Numbered from the stretch's first letter, positions 1 to 8,930 are shown. The stretch: 64,000 bases of DNA from UBA1952 sp965246905 (GCA_965246905.1 CBDFFZ010000003.1:310001-374000); one strand, 5' to 3'. Program-made: numbers and translations. Notes: generated by a model not told the origin, from the letters alone.

Positions 1-1703
1 AAGCTTCCACCTTCCTTTTTCCACCACGAGACCATCATTTTACCGACCAGAAAATCACCTTTACTTTTATTGATTACGCGAATGCGGTAAAAAGAATTTA
101 CGCCGCTAAAGGTAATGCCCTCCATCACCATTGTTACGGCATTTACCGGGTCAGATTTGCGGCTAAAGTGCGCTTCGTCATTCATTACTTCCCGCGCCAC
201 TGCATTATTTACAAGCGTATCTTTCGGCAGGTAATATTCGCCGGTAATGGTTTGTCCGGGTGGTATTTCTGCAAAATTGATCTCCGGGTATTTCTTATGC
301 CATTCCGATTTCCAGTAAGGGTTTTTAATCAGGGCATCTCTGCGCTCCTGAGCTCTTACAGCCGCCAACTCAGCATCCTGCTTAGCCTTAATGGCACGTT
401 CTTCCCGTTGGCGTTGGCGTTCCGCCTCCTGTTCTTCCTGCATTAGACGATCCTGCTCCAGCTTAGCAGCTAATGCTACCTGGCGTTTCTCTTCTTTCTC
501 AACCTCTTCCTGTTTTTTGCGGGCAATGTCTTCCTGCCGCTTGCGTTCGGCTTCAAGGTCGGCCTCGCGCTTGCGTGCCTTTGCTTCATCAGCAGCGCGC
601 TGCTTTTCCGCGAGCGCCTGTTCCTTTTTCTGCGCTGCCAGCTCCTGTTGTCTTAGTCGTGCAGCTTCCTCTTCCTGCTGTTTTTTGGCAGCGCTACGTT
701 CCGCTGCGGCCTGCATGCGCTTATCTTCTGCGGCTTTCTCTGCAGCGGCTTTAGCAATCAATGCCTGTTTGTCTTTTTCTTTTGCTGCGGCAATTTCCTT
801 ATCCCTGCGTGCGGCTGCTTCCTTCTGTGCTTTTTCTTGCTGCCGGCGTGTTCTGGCCTCGTCCTCATCCCGTTTTTTAGCTGCCGCAGTTGCAGCTTTA
901 TTCTCTTCATCGAGCCGCTGTTGCTGCGCTTTTTCTTCCTTTGCCGATTGCTCGCGGGCTGTTTTTTCCTCCTTCAGCCGCTTCTTTTCCTTATCAGCCG
1001 CAGCCAGCTTTGCATCCGCTTCGTCCTTTGCGCGCTGTTTTTCCTTTACTGCAGCTGCGGCTTGTGACTTTTGGGCTGCCTGCTGCTGTGCAAGCGTTGC
1101 AGCCCGCTGATCGGCTTCTTCTTTTTCTTTTTTAGCAATAGCAGCTTCTTCTTTCTCGCGCTGTTTCCGTTCTTTTTCCGCTTTTGCTTTTTCTGCTTTT
1201 GATTGTTTGGCGGACTGTGCCTCTTTGCCGGTAGATTGCGGTTTGGCGGCGCTTACCAATGGCAATTCAGAAGCCGTAACACTTGGCTTTGCAGCAATTA
1301 CGCCCGCAGCAATCAGTTTTTTTAAAGCTTTCAGGTCTGAGTAGTCATAAAAGCCATTGAATGTATTGATGTCAACGTTTTTGGTCTTTATCTCGATGTT
1401 AAAAACATGCGTGCGGGAGCCCTCGGTAATACTCATCTGCGTGGTGGCAGGTTCATTCACTAAGCAAAGCACACGCAACTTTACTCCGTCATCTACATTT
1501 ACCGTAAATAGATCCGGCCTGGCAAAATCCCATTTTTCTATATTATCCTTAAATTTTAAAAGAGTAATGCCATTAGGAATAGCCAGAATTTTGAAGCCAT
1601 GGATTTCCTGTGCCCGTGCATTGCGTATGCAGCAAGATATGCAAAGGCAAAAAATGAATAAGGCTGTAAGGCTGATTCTCTGTCTCCGGGCTATAGGTTT
1701 CAT
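1..1703 (-). CDS. secreted coiled-coil protein, C-terminus beyond window
   Basis: Reading frame open from an ATG at 1703 to the window edge (567 codons, no stop), so the gene is partial at its 3' end. The N-terminus is an export signal (MKPIARRQRI followed by a hydrophobic stretch ending near NARAQE). Residues about 30-150 form a globular domain. Roughly residues 180-440 are almost only K, E, A, Q and R, a long single alpha-helix or coiled coil like the TolA stalk. A conserved-looking C-terminal domain follows (WKSEWHKKYPEINF, then FYRIRVINKS). I infer a periplasmic or envelope spanning protein. The family is not recognised. The long plus-strand open frames opposite the Lys/Glu/Ala-rich part are shadows of it. 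Confidence 0.8.
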   Translation of the reverse strand, partial: MKPIARRQRISLTALFIFCLCISCCIRNARAQEIHGFKILAIPNGITLLKFKDNIEKWDFARPDLFTVNVDDGVKLRVLCLVNEPATTQMSITEGSRTHVFNIEIKTKNVDINTFNGFYDYSDLKALKKLIAAGVIAAKPSVTASELPLVSAAKPQSTGKEAQSAKQSKAEKAKAEKERKQREKEEAAIAKKEKEEADQRAATLAQQQAAQKSQAAAAVKEKQRAKDEADAKLAAADKEKKRLKEEKTAREQSAKEEKAQQQRLDEENKAATAAAKKRDEDEARTRRQQEKAQKEAAARRDKEIAAAKEKDKQALIAKAAAEKAAEDKRMQAAAERSAAKKQQEEEAARLRQQELAAQKKEQALAEKQRAADEAKARKREADLEAERKRQEDIARKKQEEVEKEEKRQVALAAKLEQDRLMQEEQEAERQRQREERAIKAKQDAELAAVRAQERRDALIKNPYWKSEWHKKYPEINFAEIPPGQTITGEYYLPKDTLVNNAVAREVMNDEAHFSRKSDPVNAVTMVMEGITFSGVNSFYRIRVINKSKGDFLVGKMMVSWWKKEGGS

Positions 1704-1844
1704 ATCTGGAATAATTGGTAGCCCAAAAATATTAATTATTCCATGAGGCGGTCGGAAGAATATACCAACGAAAGATTGCGGCTGTACATCCCGCCCCCAA
1801 AATGTGTTGATTAAAGAAAAAGCGGCCGCTATAGCGCTTAAAAT

Positions 1845-2774
1845 CTATCTGAACTCCTTAGGCTTCACAATTGTAAAAACCCGCGACAGGTTGAAGCCGA
1901 AATGTATGCCGCCCGCGGCCCAGTCGTCTGTAGTTTGCCCGATAAAAGTGCGCTCCGTCATGCCGGTAGAGTTGCTGAAATGCAACTGGAAAACGTGGCC
2001 GCCTGTTTCGATATCCATGCCTAACGAGAGTGAATTGAGCGAGCCAGCAATTTTAGCGCCGGGCAGGGTATAGAACCATTCACCGGTTATTGCAATACGC
2101 CGCGAAAGCTTAACACGGCCGCCTATGCCCATAGCAAGCACATCATTAGGATCGGAGCTTGCCTTCACCAAATTGTAATGCACATGAGAAGGAGTAAGCT
2201 CAAGGGAAAAACGATCACTGAATTTGCGGGCGATAATCAACTGGTTTGCATAGCTCACCCGGTTACTGAAATAATACGTTGCAGTTGTATCTGCAAGATT
2301 TACTTTATCCGTACGCGTCATAATTGTGCCTGCATAGCTTAGCGTAATAGGCATACGATCACCTACCGTCTGGCGGAGAATTTTTACTTTCGCGAAGCCA
2401 TCAAATTCTTTCTGGTAAGAGCTTCGGCCAATACCTACCATCAGCCAGTTTGTAATGCCGTAATCAAAGCCAATGCGCGTATTCGCATTATCCAGGCCAA
2501 AGAAATCACTTGCGCCCTGGTTGATCCTCCCGAAGCGGTGAAGAATAATAAAATCCAATACACCTGCCGCCAAGGTTCTCATTGCTCTGACCATTGATCA
2601 CACGGGTAGCTTTAAAGTGGCAATTACGAATTGCTTGTTCGGATTAAGACCTTTATCCATGAGCTCATCCATCGCACTTTTAGCACTGGCAATTGTATCA
2701 ACAATCTGTGCATTCAGAGAAAAAGAAAAAGCCAGTATTGCAGCAGTGCAGCATAGAATTTTATGAATACGCAT
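1845..2774 (-). pseudogene. DUF5777-type outer-membrane beta-barrel protein, two compensating frameshifts
   Basis: Start ATG at 2774 gives a signal peptide (MRIHKILCCTAAILAFSFS...NAQ). After FVIAT the frame hits a stop (KLPV*). Reading one base over between about 2572 and 2618 gives FKATRVINGQSNENLGG, the expected family motif, and the original frame then resumes with VLDFIILHRFGRINQG and runs to the end at 1845. One missing T (ACTTTAAAG) and one extra A (GGCGGCAGG) account for this, with no net change of frame. The remaining ~245 residues are alternating beta strands (NTRIGFDYGITNWLMVGIG). Family role: Bacteroidota outer-membrane protein of unknown function. It is either a decayed gene or two sequencing errors. 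A start at the internal ATG at 2594 would lack the signal peptide. Confidence 0.7.
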
Positions 2775-2875
2775 GTATGTTTTTAAGAGCAGTAAATTAT
2801 TTTTTTACAGGCAGGAGAATCGAAGTAACCGTAATATCGATGGTTTTGGCAACTTTCTCCGTAGGCACTTTTATA

Positions 2876-3341
2876 CTATAATCTGCCGTTTTTAATGGTG
2901 AATTTTGTAACCGCCGTTGCAGCGCCATCCTTAACGGTAATTGTGCCGGGCATAGAAACATCATGAGTTACGCCATGTATGGTAAGCTTGCCGGTAACGG
3001 TGGTATTATAAGTGCCGGCGGTAGTTAACTGGGCCGCATTAATATTTGCCGCAGTACCTTTAAATTCAGCTTTGGGAAACTTTGTGCTCTCCATATAATT
3101 TTCATTGAAATGCTCCTGCATCAGGGCATTCTCAAACTTGAAGCTATTAATGAGCACAATGAAATGTACCTCGCCGGTAGCAGCATCTATCAAAGAATTC
3201 ACCTCATTATTTACCGCTTTGATATCCTCCATCGGTGTGTGGGAAAAGAAGCTGATTTTCCCGGTACGGGTAAAATATTTCTGAGCAGAAGCAGGACTTA
3301 ATGTAAGTGCCAGCAGTAATACAAAAAGTAAATTTTTTCAT
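2876..3341 (-). pseudogene. YceI-family periplasmic protein, frameshift in start-proximal A tract
   Basis: The C-terminal 118 residues, from MEDIKAVNNEV to FTIKNGRL, have the YceI lipocalin-like pattern (KFPKAEFKGTA, TVTGKLTIHGVTHDV). Upstream, the same frame encodes a signal peptide (LLFVLLLALTLSPASA) and KYFTRTGKISFFSHTP, the usual YceI beginning, but no start codon. The only suitable ATG (3341) is out of frame with it by one base in a run of six A. YceI proteins bind isoprenoid-type lipids in the periplasm, and this is the short Bacteroidota form. The frameshift could be an error in a homopolymer, a real mutation or, less likely, slippage control. Confidence 0.7.
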
Positions 3342-3378
3342 TTAAATATATTTTTCAAAGAGGAGAAAGTGCATTTGT

Positions 3379-3745
3379 TTAATTATTCAGCGCGCCGCTA
3401 CTTACCCACGAGCTTATTTGATTGATCTGGCAATCCGATAGCTTTTCGCCGCCCCTGCGGCATTGCTGAAAAACCGGATGCATGGGTTATGCTGCCAATC
3501 AACTTACCATTATCAACAATCAATTTTACACCAGTATAGTCCGACAAATCATATCCGCCGGCATTGGTAATGGAATTATGGCATCCTGAAATATTACAGT
3601 TAGCATCTATAATGGGCTTCACAACATTGATATACCGGATGTCTGTGGTAGCGCAATTGCTCTTATAAAGGTCTTCTTCCTTATCATAAAAGCAACCGGC
3701 AAGAAGCAAGATGGAGGGAATTAATAAAAGTAACGCTCTTTTCAT
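3379..3745 (-). pseudogene. cytochrome c-like lipoprotein, 3' frameshift
   Basis: The N-terminus has a lipoprotein signal with lipobox LLLAGC. A heme-binding-like CNISGCH motif (C-x4-C-H) follows DANC near residue 50, then AGGYDLSDYTGVK and GFSAMPQG. Here the frame runs on as RRKAIGLPDQSNKLVGK and stops at 3398. Shifting one base at the G/C-rich run near 3450 gives GEKLSDCQINQISSWVSSGALNN and a stop at 3379, the expected end for this family. Single-base indel, same class as in the neighbouring genes. Likely role: outer-membrane or periplasmic lipoprotein, possibly haem-binding. Confidence refers to family and frameshift together. Confidence 0.65.
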
Positions 3746-3859
3746 AAAATATTAGATGGCTATTAGCCGGAGAAGTTTACTTATAGTAACATGAAGCATT
3801 TCAAAATCACATTGCAAATTTTACATTAAGTCTTAAATAACCCGTGTACAAACATAACA

Positions 3860-4271
3860 TTATTTTGCGTTTAAAATGCAATCCGTAAGCAGCACATCGG
3901 TAGTGAAGCCAGAGCAAAAAACCTTTGAGCGCAATAGGCGATCCTGCCTGCAACTGTAGGTCCTTATCGCGCATCGTACAAAACACGGACGACATCGGGT
4001 CCTCTGAATCAAAAAGAACGGTGGGCTGGCCGGCCTGATTTTTTCCGCTTTCCCTGATCGTACCGGTTACAATAAGGGTTTTATTGAGGTATTTTTTGTT
4101 GGCCTCCGGTTCGCTATTCTGATAAGCCTGCACGAGTTCGGTAACCGTTACCTGCATTCCTTTTTCATCCTCTGCCTTTCTATGCGGCTTATTAATGATC
4201 ATCGCGGCGATCACGGCACCAATAAGCACTAAGCTGCCAACAATAAGAAGTGCTTTGCTTTTTTTAGTCAT
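3860..4271 (-). pseudogene. membrane-anchored OB-fold protein, C-terminal frameshift
   Basis: One N-terminal membrane segment (ALLIVGSLVLIGAVIAAMII) is followed by an OB-fold domain (YLNKTLIVTGTIRES...TVLFDSEDPMSSVFCTM). After IALKGF a run of six T puts the reading off frame, giving an unrelated tail to 3807. Reading with five T gives CSGFTTDVLLTDCILNAK and a stop at 3860, the usual end of this tRNA_anti-like/OB_MYB family. Function unknown. The fifth gene in a row with a homopolymer-type indel. Confidence 0.65.
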
Positions 4272-4387
4272 AAAGTATTTTTTTGCTGATGATGAGTAGT
4301 GTATTTATTAAAAAATTTTACGGAAAAGCAGTTTGATGAAAAGTAACGAATTAGAATTTCTTTAACGCTGCTTTATACCTTCACGTG

Positions 4388-4395
4388 TAACTTTG
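4388..4395 (+). promoter_or_regulatory. Bacteroidota -7 element
   Basis: TAACTTTG fits the Bacteroidota -7 consensus TAnnTTTG and lies 8 nt before the ATG of the DUF4834 gene, so the transcript would have a very short leader. Confidence 0.5.
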
Positions 4396-4402
4396 GTATC
4401 CT

Positions 4403-4628
4403 ATGAAAGCAATCATATTATTTTCTGCTGCTTTTCTTTTTTATCCGGTTCCTATTTCGCTACGTATGGCCGGTAGTGCGCGTCATGCGCCAGGCCCGGA
4501 AGGGGTTACATCAAATGCAGCAAGGCTTTAATAACTCCGCACCGCATCAGCCTTCAAAGCCTGCACCCGTATCTGCATCGTCATCCGCAAAAGGCGGAGA
4601 TTATATCGATTACGAAGAAGTACGCTGA
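4403..4628 (+). pseudogene. DUF4834-family small membrane protein, frameshifted
   Basis: The ATG at 4403 reads MKAIILF. Shifting one base in the T run TTATTTTC gives a hydrophobic segment (LLLFFFIRFLFRY), then VVRVMRQARKGLHQMQQG and the family's acidic end GGDYIDYEEVR, stop at 4626-4628. Without the shift the frame ends early. Expected product about 74 residues: one membrane helix, a basic segment and a low-complexity tail. The stop abuts the stop of the convergent HAD gene with no bases between. Confidence 0.6.
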
Positions 4629-5255
4629 TCATTTTGGAAGAAAGATGTGTTCTTCAATTGTCATTCCTTTTTCAAGATAAATGGTTTGTATGCCCATTGA
4701 TTTTGCGGTTTCAATATGCTGCGGGCTGTCATCGATAAATAAAGTGTGCTCTGGCAGGAGCTCATTTTCTTCTAATATCTGAAGAAATATTTCCTTCCCG
4801 GGCTTTCTTTTGCCCACCCTGTGGGAGAGATAAATGCGGTCGAAGAATAGGGCGACAGTCTGGAAACCATGAGTCTTCATAAGTTTTTCATTAAAAGCGG
4901 CTTCATGAATTTCATTGGTATTGCTCAGTAGGAAAAGGTCGTAATAAAGGCGCAATTGCTGTAAAAGCTGGAGCCTCTGCAGCGGAAAATCAAGGAGCAT
5001 AGCATTCCAGGCGTCAGTGATCTGCAATTCACTCAAATTGGTAGCAGCAGCATCCTGCATTCCCTTAATGAAATCTGCGCGTGAAAGATGGCCGGTTTCC
5101 CAATCATCAAAAAAATTATTTTGTTGCAATTGTGAAAATCGTTCCTTAAAGTCCGGTATGCCAAGCGCAGCAAAAGCCCTTTCAGTAGCCGCATAATCAA
5201 GATTAAGCAATACGCCGCCGAGGTCGAAAATAATATACCGGATGCCTTCGATCAT
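4629..5255 (-). CDS. HAD-superfamily hydrolase (phosphatase-like)
   Basis: 208 residues, intact. Motif I is FDLGGVLLNLDY near residues 10-21; its second position has Gly (DLG), as in the YihX-type subfamily whose first Asp is the nucleophile. Motif II is LLSNTN (~112). Motif III is GKRKPGKEIF (~150). Motif IV is FIDDSPQHIETAK (~173). The helical cap lies between motifs I and II. Cytosolic; likely dephosphorylates a small sugar phosphate or nucleotide, substrate unknown. It is the only intact complete gene among the frameshifted genes of the first 5.6 kb, which argues that the indels around it are local rather than a uniform error rate. Confidence 0.85.
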   Translation of the reverse strand: MIEGIRYIIFDLGGVLLNLDYAATERAFAALGIPDFKERFSQLQQNNFFDDWETGHLSRADFIKGMQDAAATNLSELQITDAWNAMLLDFPLQRLQLLQQLRLYYDLFLLSNTNEIHEAAFNEKLMKTHGFQTVALFFDRIYLSHRVGKRKPGKEIFLQILEENELLPEHTLFIDDSPQHIETAKSMGIQTIYLEKGMTIEEHIFLPK

Positions 5256-5318
5256 GAACTGTAGAATTATCTGCCGGCAAATCTATGTCCTAATAAAGTA
5301 AGCTTGCTATACACCGTG

Positions 5319-5556
5319 AAGGAATAATTTTGCATTATTCAGCCTAACGTGAAGGTAAGCTGGCAGGTAACAGGCGTACGCCAGGACAAATATGCTAATG
5401 CCCACCGCATAGGTGCCCGAAGTAGCAAAAGAGCAGGAAAACAAGGGCAAATATCTGCATCCAACGGAATGGAGCCAGCCTGAAACGAAAGCTATCAATT
5501 ATGAGCTGAGCCATCCTAAGAAGGAGCTTTTACAGCGCAGTGCTGATAAGAAATAG
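5319..5556 (+). pseudogene. C-terminal fragment of a secreted Bacteroidota repeat/tail-type protein
   Basis: Plus-strand frame VKVSWQVTGVRQDKYANAHRI, then after one extra G (ATAGGTGCCC) VPEVAKEQENKGKYLHPTEW and ETKAINYELSHPKKE, stop TAG at 5554-5556. The pattern SGVRxDxYAxAHRI...KGKYxHPxxxGQP is the usual C-terminus of large secreted Bacteroidota proteins. No 5' part is present, so this is a gene remnant with its own frameshift. Confidence 0.5.
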
Positions 5557-5705
5557 TTTCTTTGATATCAATTATATAATCAAAAAAAATCCTGTAAAAA
5601 TACAGAGGACTTTTTGGTGCGGGCGACATAAACCTTCGTTCTGAAAAATCTTTAATAACTGCAAGATTTTAGCGTGCAGGTCTGCTGATAATTCAAAAAT
5701 AATTT

Positions 5706-5713
5706 TACATTTG
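5706..5713 (+). promoter_or_regulatory. -7 promoter element of the tRNA gene
   Basis: TACATTTG matches TAnnTTTG exactly and lies 42 nt before the tRNA 5' end, a plausible distance for a processed leader. Confidence 0.5.
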
Positions 5714-5754
5714 CGCTCACTTTCGGAAAGCTGTGAATAATAGTATCCGGAACA

Positions 5755-5828
5755 GGGCCTATAGCTCAGTTGGTTAGAGCACCTGACTCATAATCAGGTG
5801 GTCCTAGGTTCAAGTCCTAGTGGGCCCA
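5755..5828 (+). tRNA. tRNA with CAU anticodon (Ile2 or Met)
   Basis: 74 nt cloverleaf: acceptor stem GGGCCTA/TGGGCCC (7 bp with one G-U), D arm GCTC...GAGC, anticodon arm CCTGA-CTCATAA-TCAGG with anticodon CAU, variable loop, T arm CTAGG-TTCAAGT-CCTAG, discriminator A. No encoded CCA. The GGGCC acceptor resembles the isoleucine tRNA whose C34 becomes lysidine, but an elongator Met tRNA cannot be excluded by eye. It is the only intact tRNA in the window. Confidence 0.93.
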
Positions 5829-5837
5829 CTGAAAATC

Positions 5838-5873
5838 AATGACTTATAGCTTAATTTGCTATAAGTCATTTTT
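5838..5873 (+). terminator. intrinsic terminator after the tRNA
   Basis: Perfect 13-bp stem AATGACTTATAGC / GCTATAAGTCATT with a 7-nt loop, followed by TTTG. Confidence 0.8.
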
Positions 5874-5876
5874 GTT

Positions 5877-5896
5877 TGCACGAAATCTGCACGAAA
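5877..5896. repeat. arm-type-like short direct repeat downstream of the CAU tRNA
   Basis: TGCACGAAA occurs at 5877-5885 and again at 5888-5896, 11 nt apart. Two copies at helical-turn spacing just inside a tRNA 3' end is how integrase arm sites often look. No integrase goes with it now, so I read it as a possible scar. Confidence 0.3.
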
Positions 5897-5975
5897 AATG
5901 AATTTTTGATGCAATTGATACTGAAATTAAAGATTGAATAAATTGTCCAAAGGTTAAGCTTGATTGAGTTAGCGC

Positions 5976-6005
5976 GTCCTCGATTCGAATCCAAGTGGAA
6001 CTACT
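5976..6005 (+). other. possible decayed tRNA 3' end (insertion scar)
   Basis: About 22 of 30 bases match the T arm and acceptor 3' end of the CAU tRNA at 5798-5828 (GTCCT..., TTC, TCC, AGTGG, ACT). It does not form a tRNA. Possible leftover attachment site between the intact tRNA and the tRNA-Phe repeat. Confidence 0.3.
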
Positions 6006-6145
6006 AACATGGCTGAGAAGTCAAGAATGACAACCGTTTAGCTTGTCCATTTAGGTTTGCGTAGAAAATTTTACTCCAATTTTTACACGCGTTAACGTAA
6101 AATTCAGTTCTTGATTCGAAAATATTTATGTTACTCTCGATCATT

Positions 6146-6194
6146 GGACTGAAAATCCATGTGTCGCCGGTTCGATCCCGGCCCACACCACGGT
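6146..6194 (+). repeat. attL: 49-bp direct repeat, tRNA-Phe 3' half
   Basis: Begins GGACTGAAAATCC (anticodon loop with GAA), continues with variable loop and T arm (GCCGG-TTCGATC-CCGGC) and ends in the acceptor strand and CCA-like ACCACGGT. The same 49 bases occur at 38252-38300 without mismatch. No D arm precedes it, so this is a tRNA fragment and not a gene. It marks the left end of a ~32-kb island. Confidence 0.9.
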
Positions 6195-6201
6195 CAAAAT
6201 C

Positions 6202-6237
6202 AAGCGGTTAAGAGCTAAAACTCTTAACCGCTTTTTT
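6202..6237 (+). terminator. intrinsic terminator just inside attL
   Basis: Perfect 13-bp stem AAGCGGTTAAGAG / CTCTTAACCGCTT, 6-nt loop, then TTTTC on the plus strand, as expected behind a tRNA gene. The stop codon of the convergent methyltransferase gene lies inside the stem. Confidence 0.75.
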
Positions 6238-6829
6238 CTTTTCGACAACTATCCGACAACAACGGGCATTTTGCTGAACTAGTGCCTTCTAAAGTAGTAA
6301 CTCTTTTGGGGAATGTAATTGAATTATTTACCTCATCGCCGTAAACATCCCAGCCCGATCTTTCGTTTCTTGCAAATACGTCAATACGTTTATTACCAAA
6401 ATGTTCAATCATTGAATAAAAGCTATCCGGCTTTGCCGAATGCCTTCCCGACTTGTTGACAAGTAATGTAGGCACCGCTTTCTGGCGCGGGTACATGTTA
6501 AGCTTGCCTTTATACCCAAACAGAATAAACTCTGTTCTATGGTGAAATCCAAACAGACACATGCCATTCTGTTTATCCCAGGTTAAGGTGCGTTGATAAC
6601 GAAACCCCCAAGCATCCAATAATTCAAAAGACAGGCGTAGAAATTTTTGAATCGTCCAAAGGAATATAACAGCGTTGTCATCGGCAATTTGTTCTATTGG
6701 AAGTTCCTTTATTCTCTCGAAATCCATTGTTTTATAATCAAGCGGCCTATGCTGATTTGGCCTCGACCGTCGTTGAATTTTATTAATTGGCCACGGGGGA
6801 TCAATCACGATCAAGTTATACTTGCGCAT
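6224..6829 (-). CDS. MT-A70-family adenine methyltransferase
   Basis: 201 residues. N-terminal IDPPWPINK carries the DPPW catalytic motif of N6-adenine methyltransferases (residues ~9-13). NAVIFLWTIQKFLRLSFELLDAWGFRYQRTLTWDK follows, as in MT-A70 enzymes of phages and islands, then HHRTEFILFGYKG. The family transfers methyl from SAM to the N6 of adenine in DNA or RNA; no target-recognition domain is visible, so a solitary modification or anti-restriction role is likely. First gene inside attL, last of a leftward run of RadC and defence genes. The C-terminal ~8 codons overlap a terminator stem. Confidence 0.85.
   Translation of the reverse strand: MRKYNLIVIDPPWPINKIQRRSRPNQHRPLDYKTMDFERIKELPIEQIADDNAVIFLWTIQKFLRLSFELLDAWGFRYQRTLTWDKQNGMCLFGFHHRTEFILFGYKGKLNMYPRQKAVPTLLVNKSGRHSAKPDSFYSMIEHFGNKRIDVFARNERSGWDVYGDEVNNSITFPKRVTTLEGTSSAKCPLLSDSCRKEKSG
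6243..6261 (+). repeat. arm-type repeat inside attL
   Basis: CGACAACTATCCGACAACA, identical to 38131-38149. It lies 49 bp inside the attL repeat, within the 3' end of the methyltransferase gene. Confidence 0.7.
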
Positions 6830-6870
6830 TCCAGCTCCTTATTAATTAAAGCGATTCTGTAATTGGTCCG

Positions 6871-7365
6871 CTATAGTTGAGGCGTTATACCATTTAGTTT
6901 AGTTTCCCTGCCCTCGGCCAAGGAGTAGTAACTGTGTCGTGAAATGATGATGTGATCGAGGACCTGAATATCTAACAACCGGCCTGCCTCGAAGAATTTT
7001 TCAGTTATTGCTTTGTCTGCAGTGCTCGGTGTAAGATTTCCAGAAGGGTGGTTATGCCCAAGCACAATCGATGTAGCGTTCGACTTTAGTGCTGCAGCAA
7101 AAATGAGTCTGATATCCATTACCGTTGCAGTAATACCTCCGGATGAATTATTATAAATCCCTAAAACCTTATTTGCACGATTAAGAAGTATCACCTTGCT
7201 TTCCTCTAGCAAGTCTATTTTATTTTTATCCCAAGCTTGACTAAATATTGCTTGCGCCTCCTCCGCACACCTCACCTGCGGGCGTTCATTGAGATCAGGC
7301 TGGGACTGATAAATGAGATCGATTTCCGCAACGCCGAATAGACCATCAAATTCATTATAGGACAT
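6871..7365 (-). CDS. radC: RadC-family JAB-domain protein
   Basis: 164 residues, the JAB (MPN) domain without the helix-hairpin-helix part of full RadC (usually ~220 residues). Metal-binding pattern: VLGHNHPSGNLTPSTADKAIT, that is H-x-H-P-S-G...S..D. It starts MSYNEFDGLFGVAEIDLIYQ. Short RadC forms are typical of mobile elements in Bacteroidota. Predicted zinc isopeptidase-like fold, real role unknown. It lies 41 bp before the methyltransferase and in the same direction, probably one transcript. Confidence 0.88.
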   Translation of the reverse strand: MSYNEFDGLFGVAEIDLIYQSQPDLNERPQVRCAEEAQAIFSQAWDKNKIDLLEESKVILLNRANKVLGIYNNSSGGITATVMDIRLIFAAALKSNATSIVLGHNHPSGNLTPSTADKAITEKFFEAGRLLDIQVLDHIIISRHSYYSLAEGRETKLNGITPQL

Positions 7366-7555
7366 ACTTGCTCCGAATCAGCGACAAAAAAACAGGAAAA
7401 GCTTCTGAGCAATTCCTGTTGTCAATTCTTAGCACAAACTATTTTTAATGTCAATATATTCCTATCCAGTATGTTATCAATCAGATTGATAATTTCTAAA
7501 ACGTTTTTCTATATTCCGAGTTTTACCGTTTACCGCTATATAGCTGTAAATATTG

Positions 7556-8863
7556 TCAGCTATATTTCAACATTTTCGTGAACTCACCGTAACGTGCCTT
7601 ATCAGTCATGATATTTAAGAACTCTTCCTGATCTTCATTAATGCTAGCATTTTCAATTAAAATATTGCCGATTTCACGCAGTCGACTTAGTTTTTCAGGA
7701 TATTTAATTCTTTGATGTAGATCATCATTTTTTTTCACAAAGTCGATGAATTCTTCTGTTGCAGTAGCATCAAATTTCTCAAACATACCTTTCACAGTAC
7801 TTATGGCTGTATCAGCATAAAAGTCTGTCCGTCCATATCTCGCGCTATATCCCTTAGTGCCAACGTACACTAGAGTAAGTCCAGCTACATATCTACCCAC
7901 TAAATCAGTTGGTATTGTTGTGCCTAATTTGCGAAGATGTCTTACAGCATTGGTTTCAGCTGTCCAATTTGTAATTGAATTTTCCAATTCAACAATAACG
8001 GGTGTATAAATTGATTTTCTTGTTGCCGTTGATACGTATCTAAACCCTTTTATTAGAGTAAGAAAATCCATACCCTTATCAATTTTCAGTTGGTCGCCGC
8101 CGACAATTTCTCGGTCAAACCTTTTACCAATCTGCACTTTTTGATCTTTAGAAAGATATGACCATAATATCGGTGCACAAAATTCGATATTCCCTCTAAG
8201 TTCCAGAGAAGTGCTGTCGTGAATGTAAGTGCTGTAAAATTTATTTATTAGTTCTGATTTGTAAATCTCGGGAAGATCACTAAAGGCTTGTTCAATAGCA
8301 GCTTCATTTTTGGAAAAAGTTGAACTGTCCATTATTCCCATGTAACTATCAATATCAATGATTTCAGGCATCGCCTCTTGGGAAAGGACGTATTTGTTAC
8401 AATCTGAAATCATATTCAATACCTTATATATATTAGGTGTTGAGCTCTTAGGATGTCCGTCAAATATATTCCTAGTCTCTCGCGCTTGATGCAACAATTT
8501 TTTAGCCTCCCATCCTAACACACCAATTTTGAAAGCACCTTCGATCAAATCATGGTCAGTAACGTGGTCTTGAAAGTCTTCGTAAGTTTTAATCGTTTTT
8601 TTAAAGGTCATTTCCTTATTGAAAAGATCTAGGCTCCTATGCTCCACTTTCCTTCTTAAGTCATCAACAACCGCATTCCAATATGAACCAATTGCACCTC
8701 TGTAAGCTCCGCCTTTAAGGGATCTTAAGGTCTCCTCTATATACGGATTATCGAGTGCCTCTTCTCTAATGTTTGTTAGCTCTTTTTTCAATAAGCCAGT
8801 TTCTTCAATAGAAATGGAATACTCTGTTTTAGCTATTTCAAGGCTAGTATTTCTTGCAGGCAT
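7556..8863 (-). CDS. HEPN-like protein of unknown function
   Basis: 435 residues, soluble and mostly helical. Residues ~54-75 read AYRGAIGSYWNAVVDDLRRK and residues 128-137 read RETRNIFDGH, which contains R-x5-H, compatible with the HEPN ribonuclease motif (R-x4-6-H). The rest is not recognised. It begins 67 bp downstream of rloB, in the same direction, and could be the third gene of that operon. If HEPN, it would cleave RNA when the ATPase partner is triggered, but that is inference. No signal peptide or membrane segment. Ends ITDKARYGEFTKMLKYS-like; AT-rich like its neighbours. Confidence 0.55.
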   Translation of the reverse strand: MPARNTSLEIAKTEYSISIEETGLLKKELTNIREEALDNPYIEETLRSLKGGAYRGAIGSYWNAVVDDLRRKVEHRSLDLFNKEMTFKKTIKTYEDFQDHVTDHDLIEGAFKIGVLGWEAKKLLHQARETRNIFDGHPKSSTPNIYKVLNMISDCNKYVLSQEAMPEIIDIDSYMGIMDSSTFSKNEAAIEQAFSDLPEIYKSELINKFYSTYIHDSTSLELRGNIEFCAPILWSYLSKDQKVQIGKRFDREIVGGDQLKIDKGMDFLTLIKGFRYVSTATRKSIYTPVIVELENSITNWTAETNAVRHLRKLGTTIPTDLVGRYVAGLTLVYVGTKGYSARYGRTDFYADTAISTVKGMFEKFDATATEEFIDFVKKNDDLHQRIKYPEKLSRLREIGNILIENASINEDQEEFLNIMTDKARYGEFTKMLKYS

Positions 8864-8930
8864 AGGAAGTATATTTAATTCAAAGATCGTTATTCAAAAT
8901 ACATCTTGTTGCAAACATTAAAATTCACAG

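Noticed and set aside
391..1110. 239-residue Ser/Ala/Cys-rich plus-strand frame
   Set aside because: Complement of the Lys/Glu/Ala coiled-coil gene; composition is an artefact.
6004..6186. 60-residue minus-strand open frame (MGRDRTGDTWIFSP...)
   Set aside because: It is the antisense of the tRNA-Phe fragment, a common false gene.
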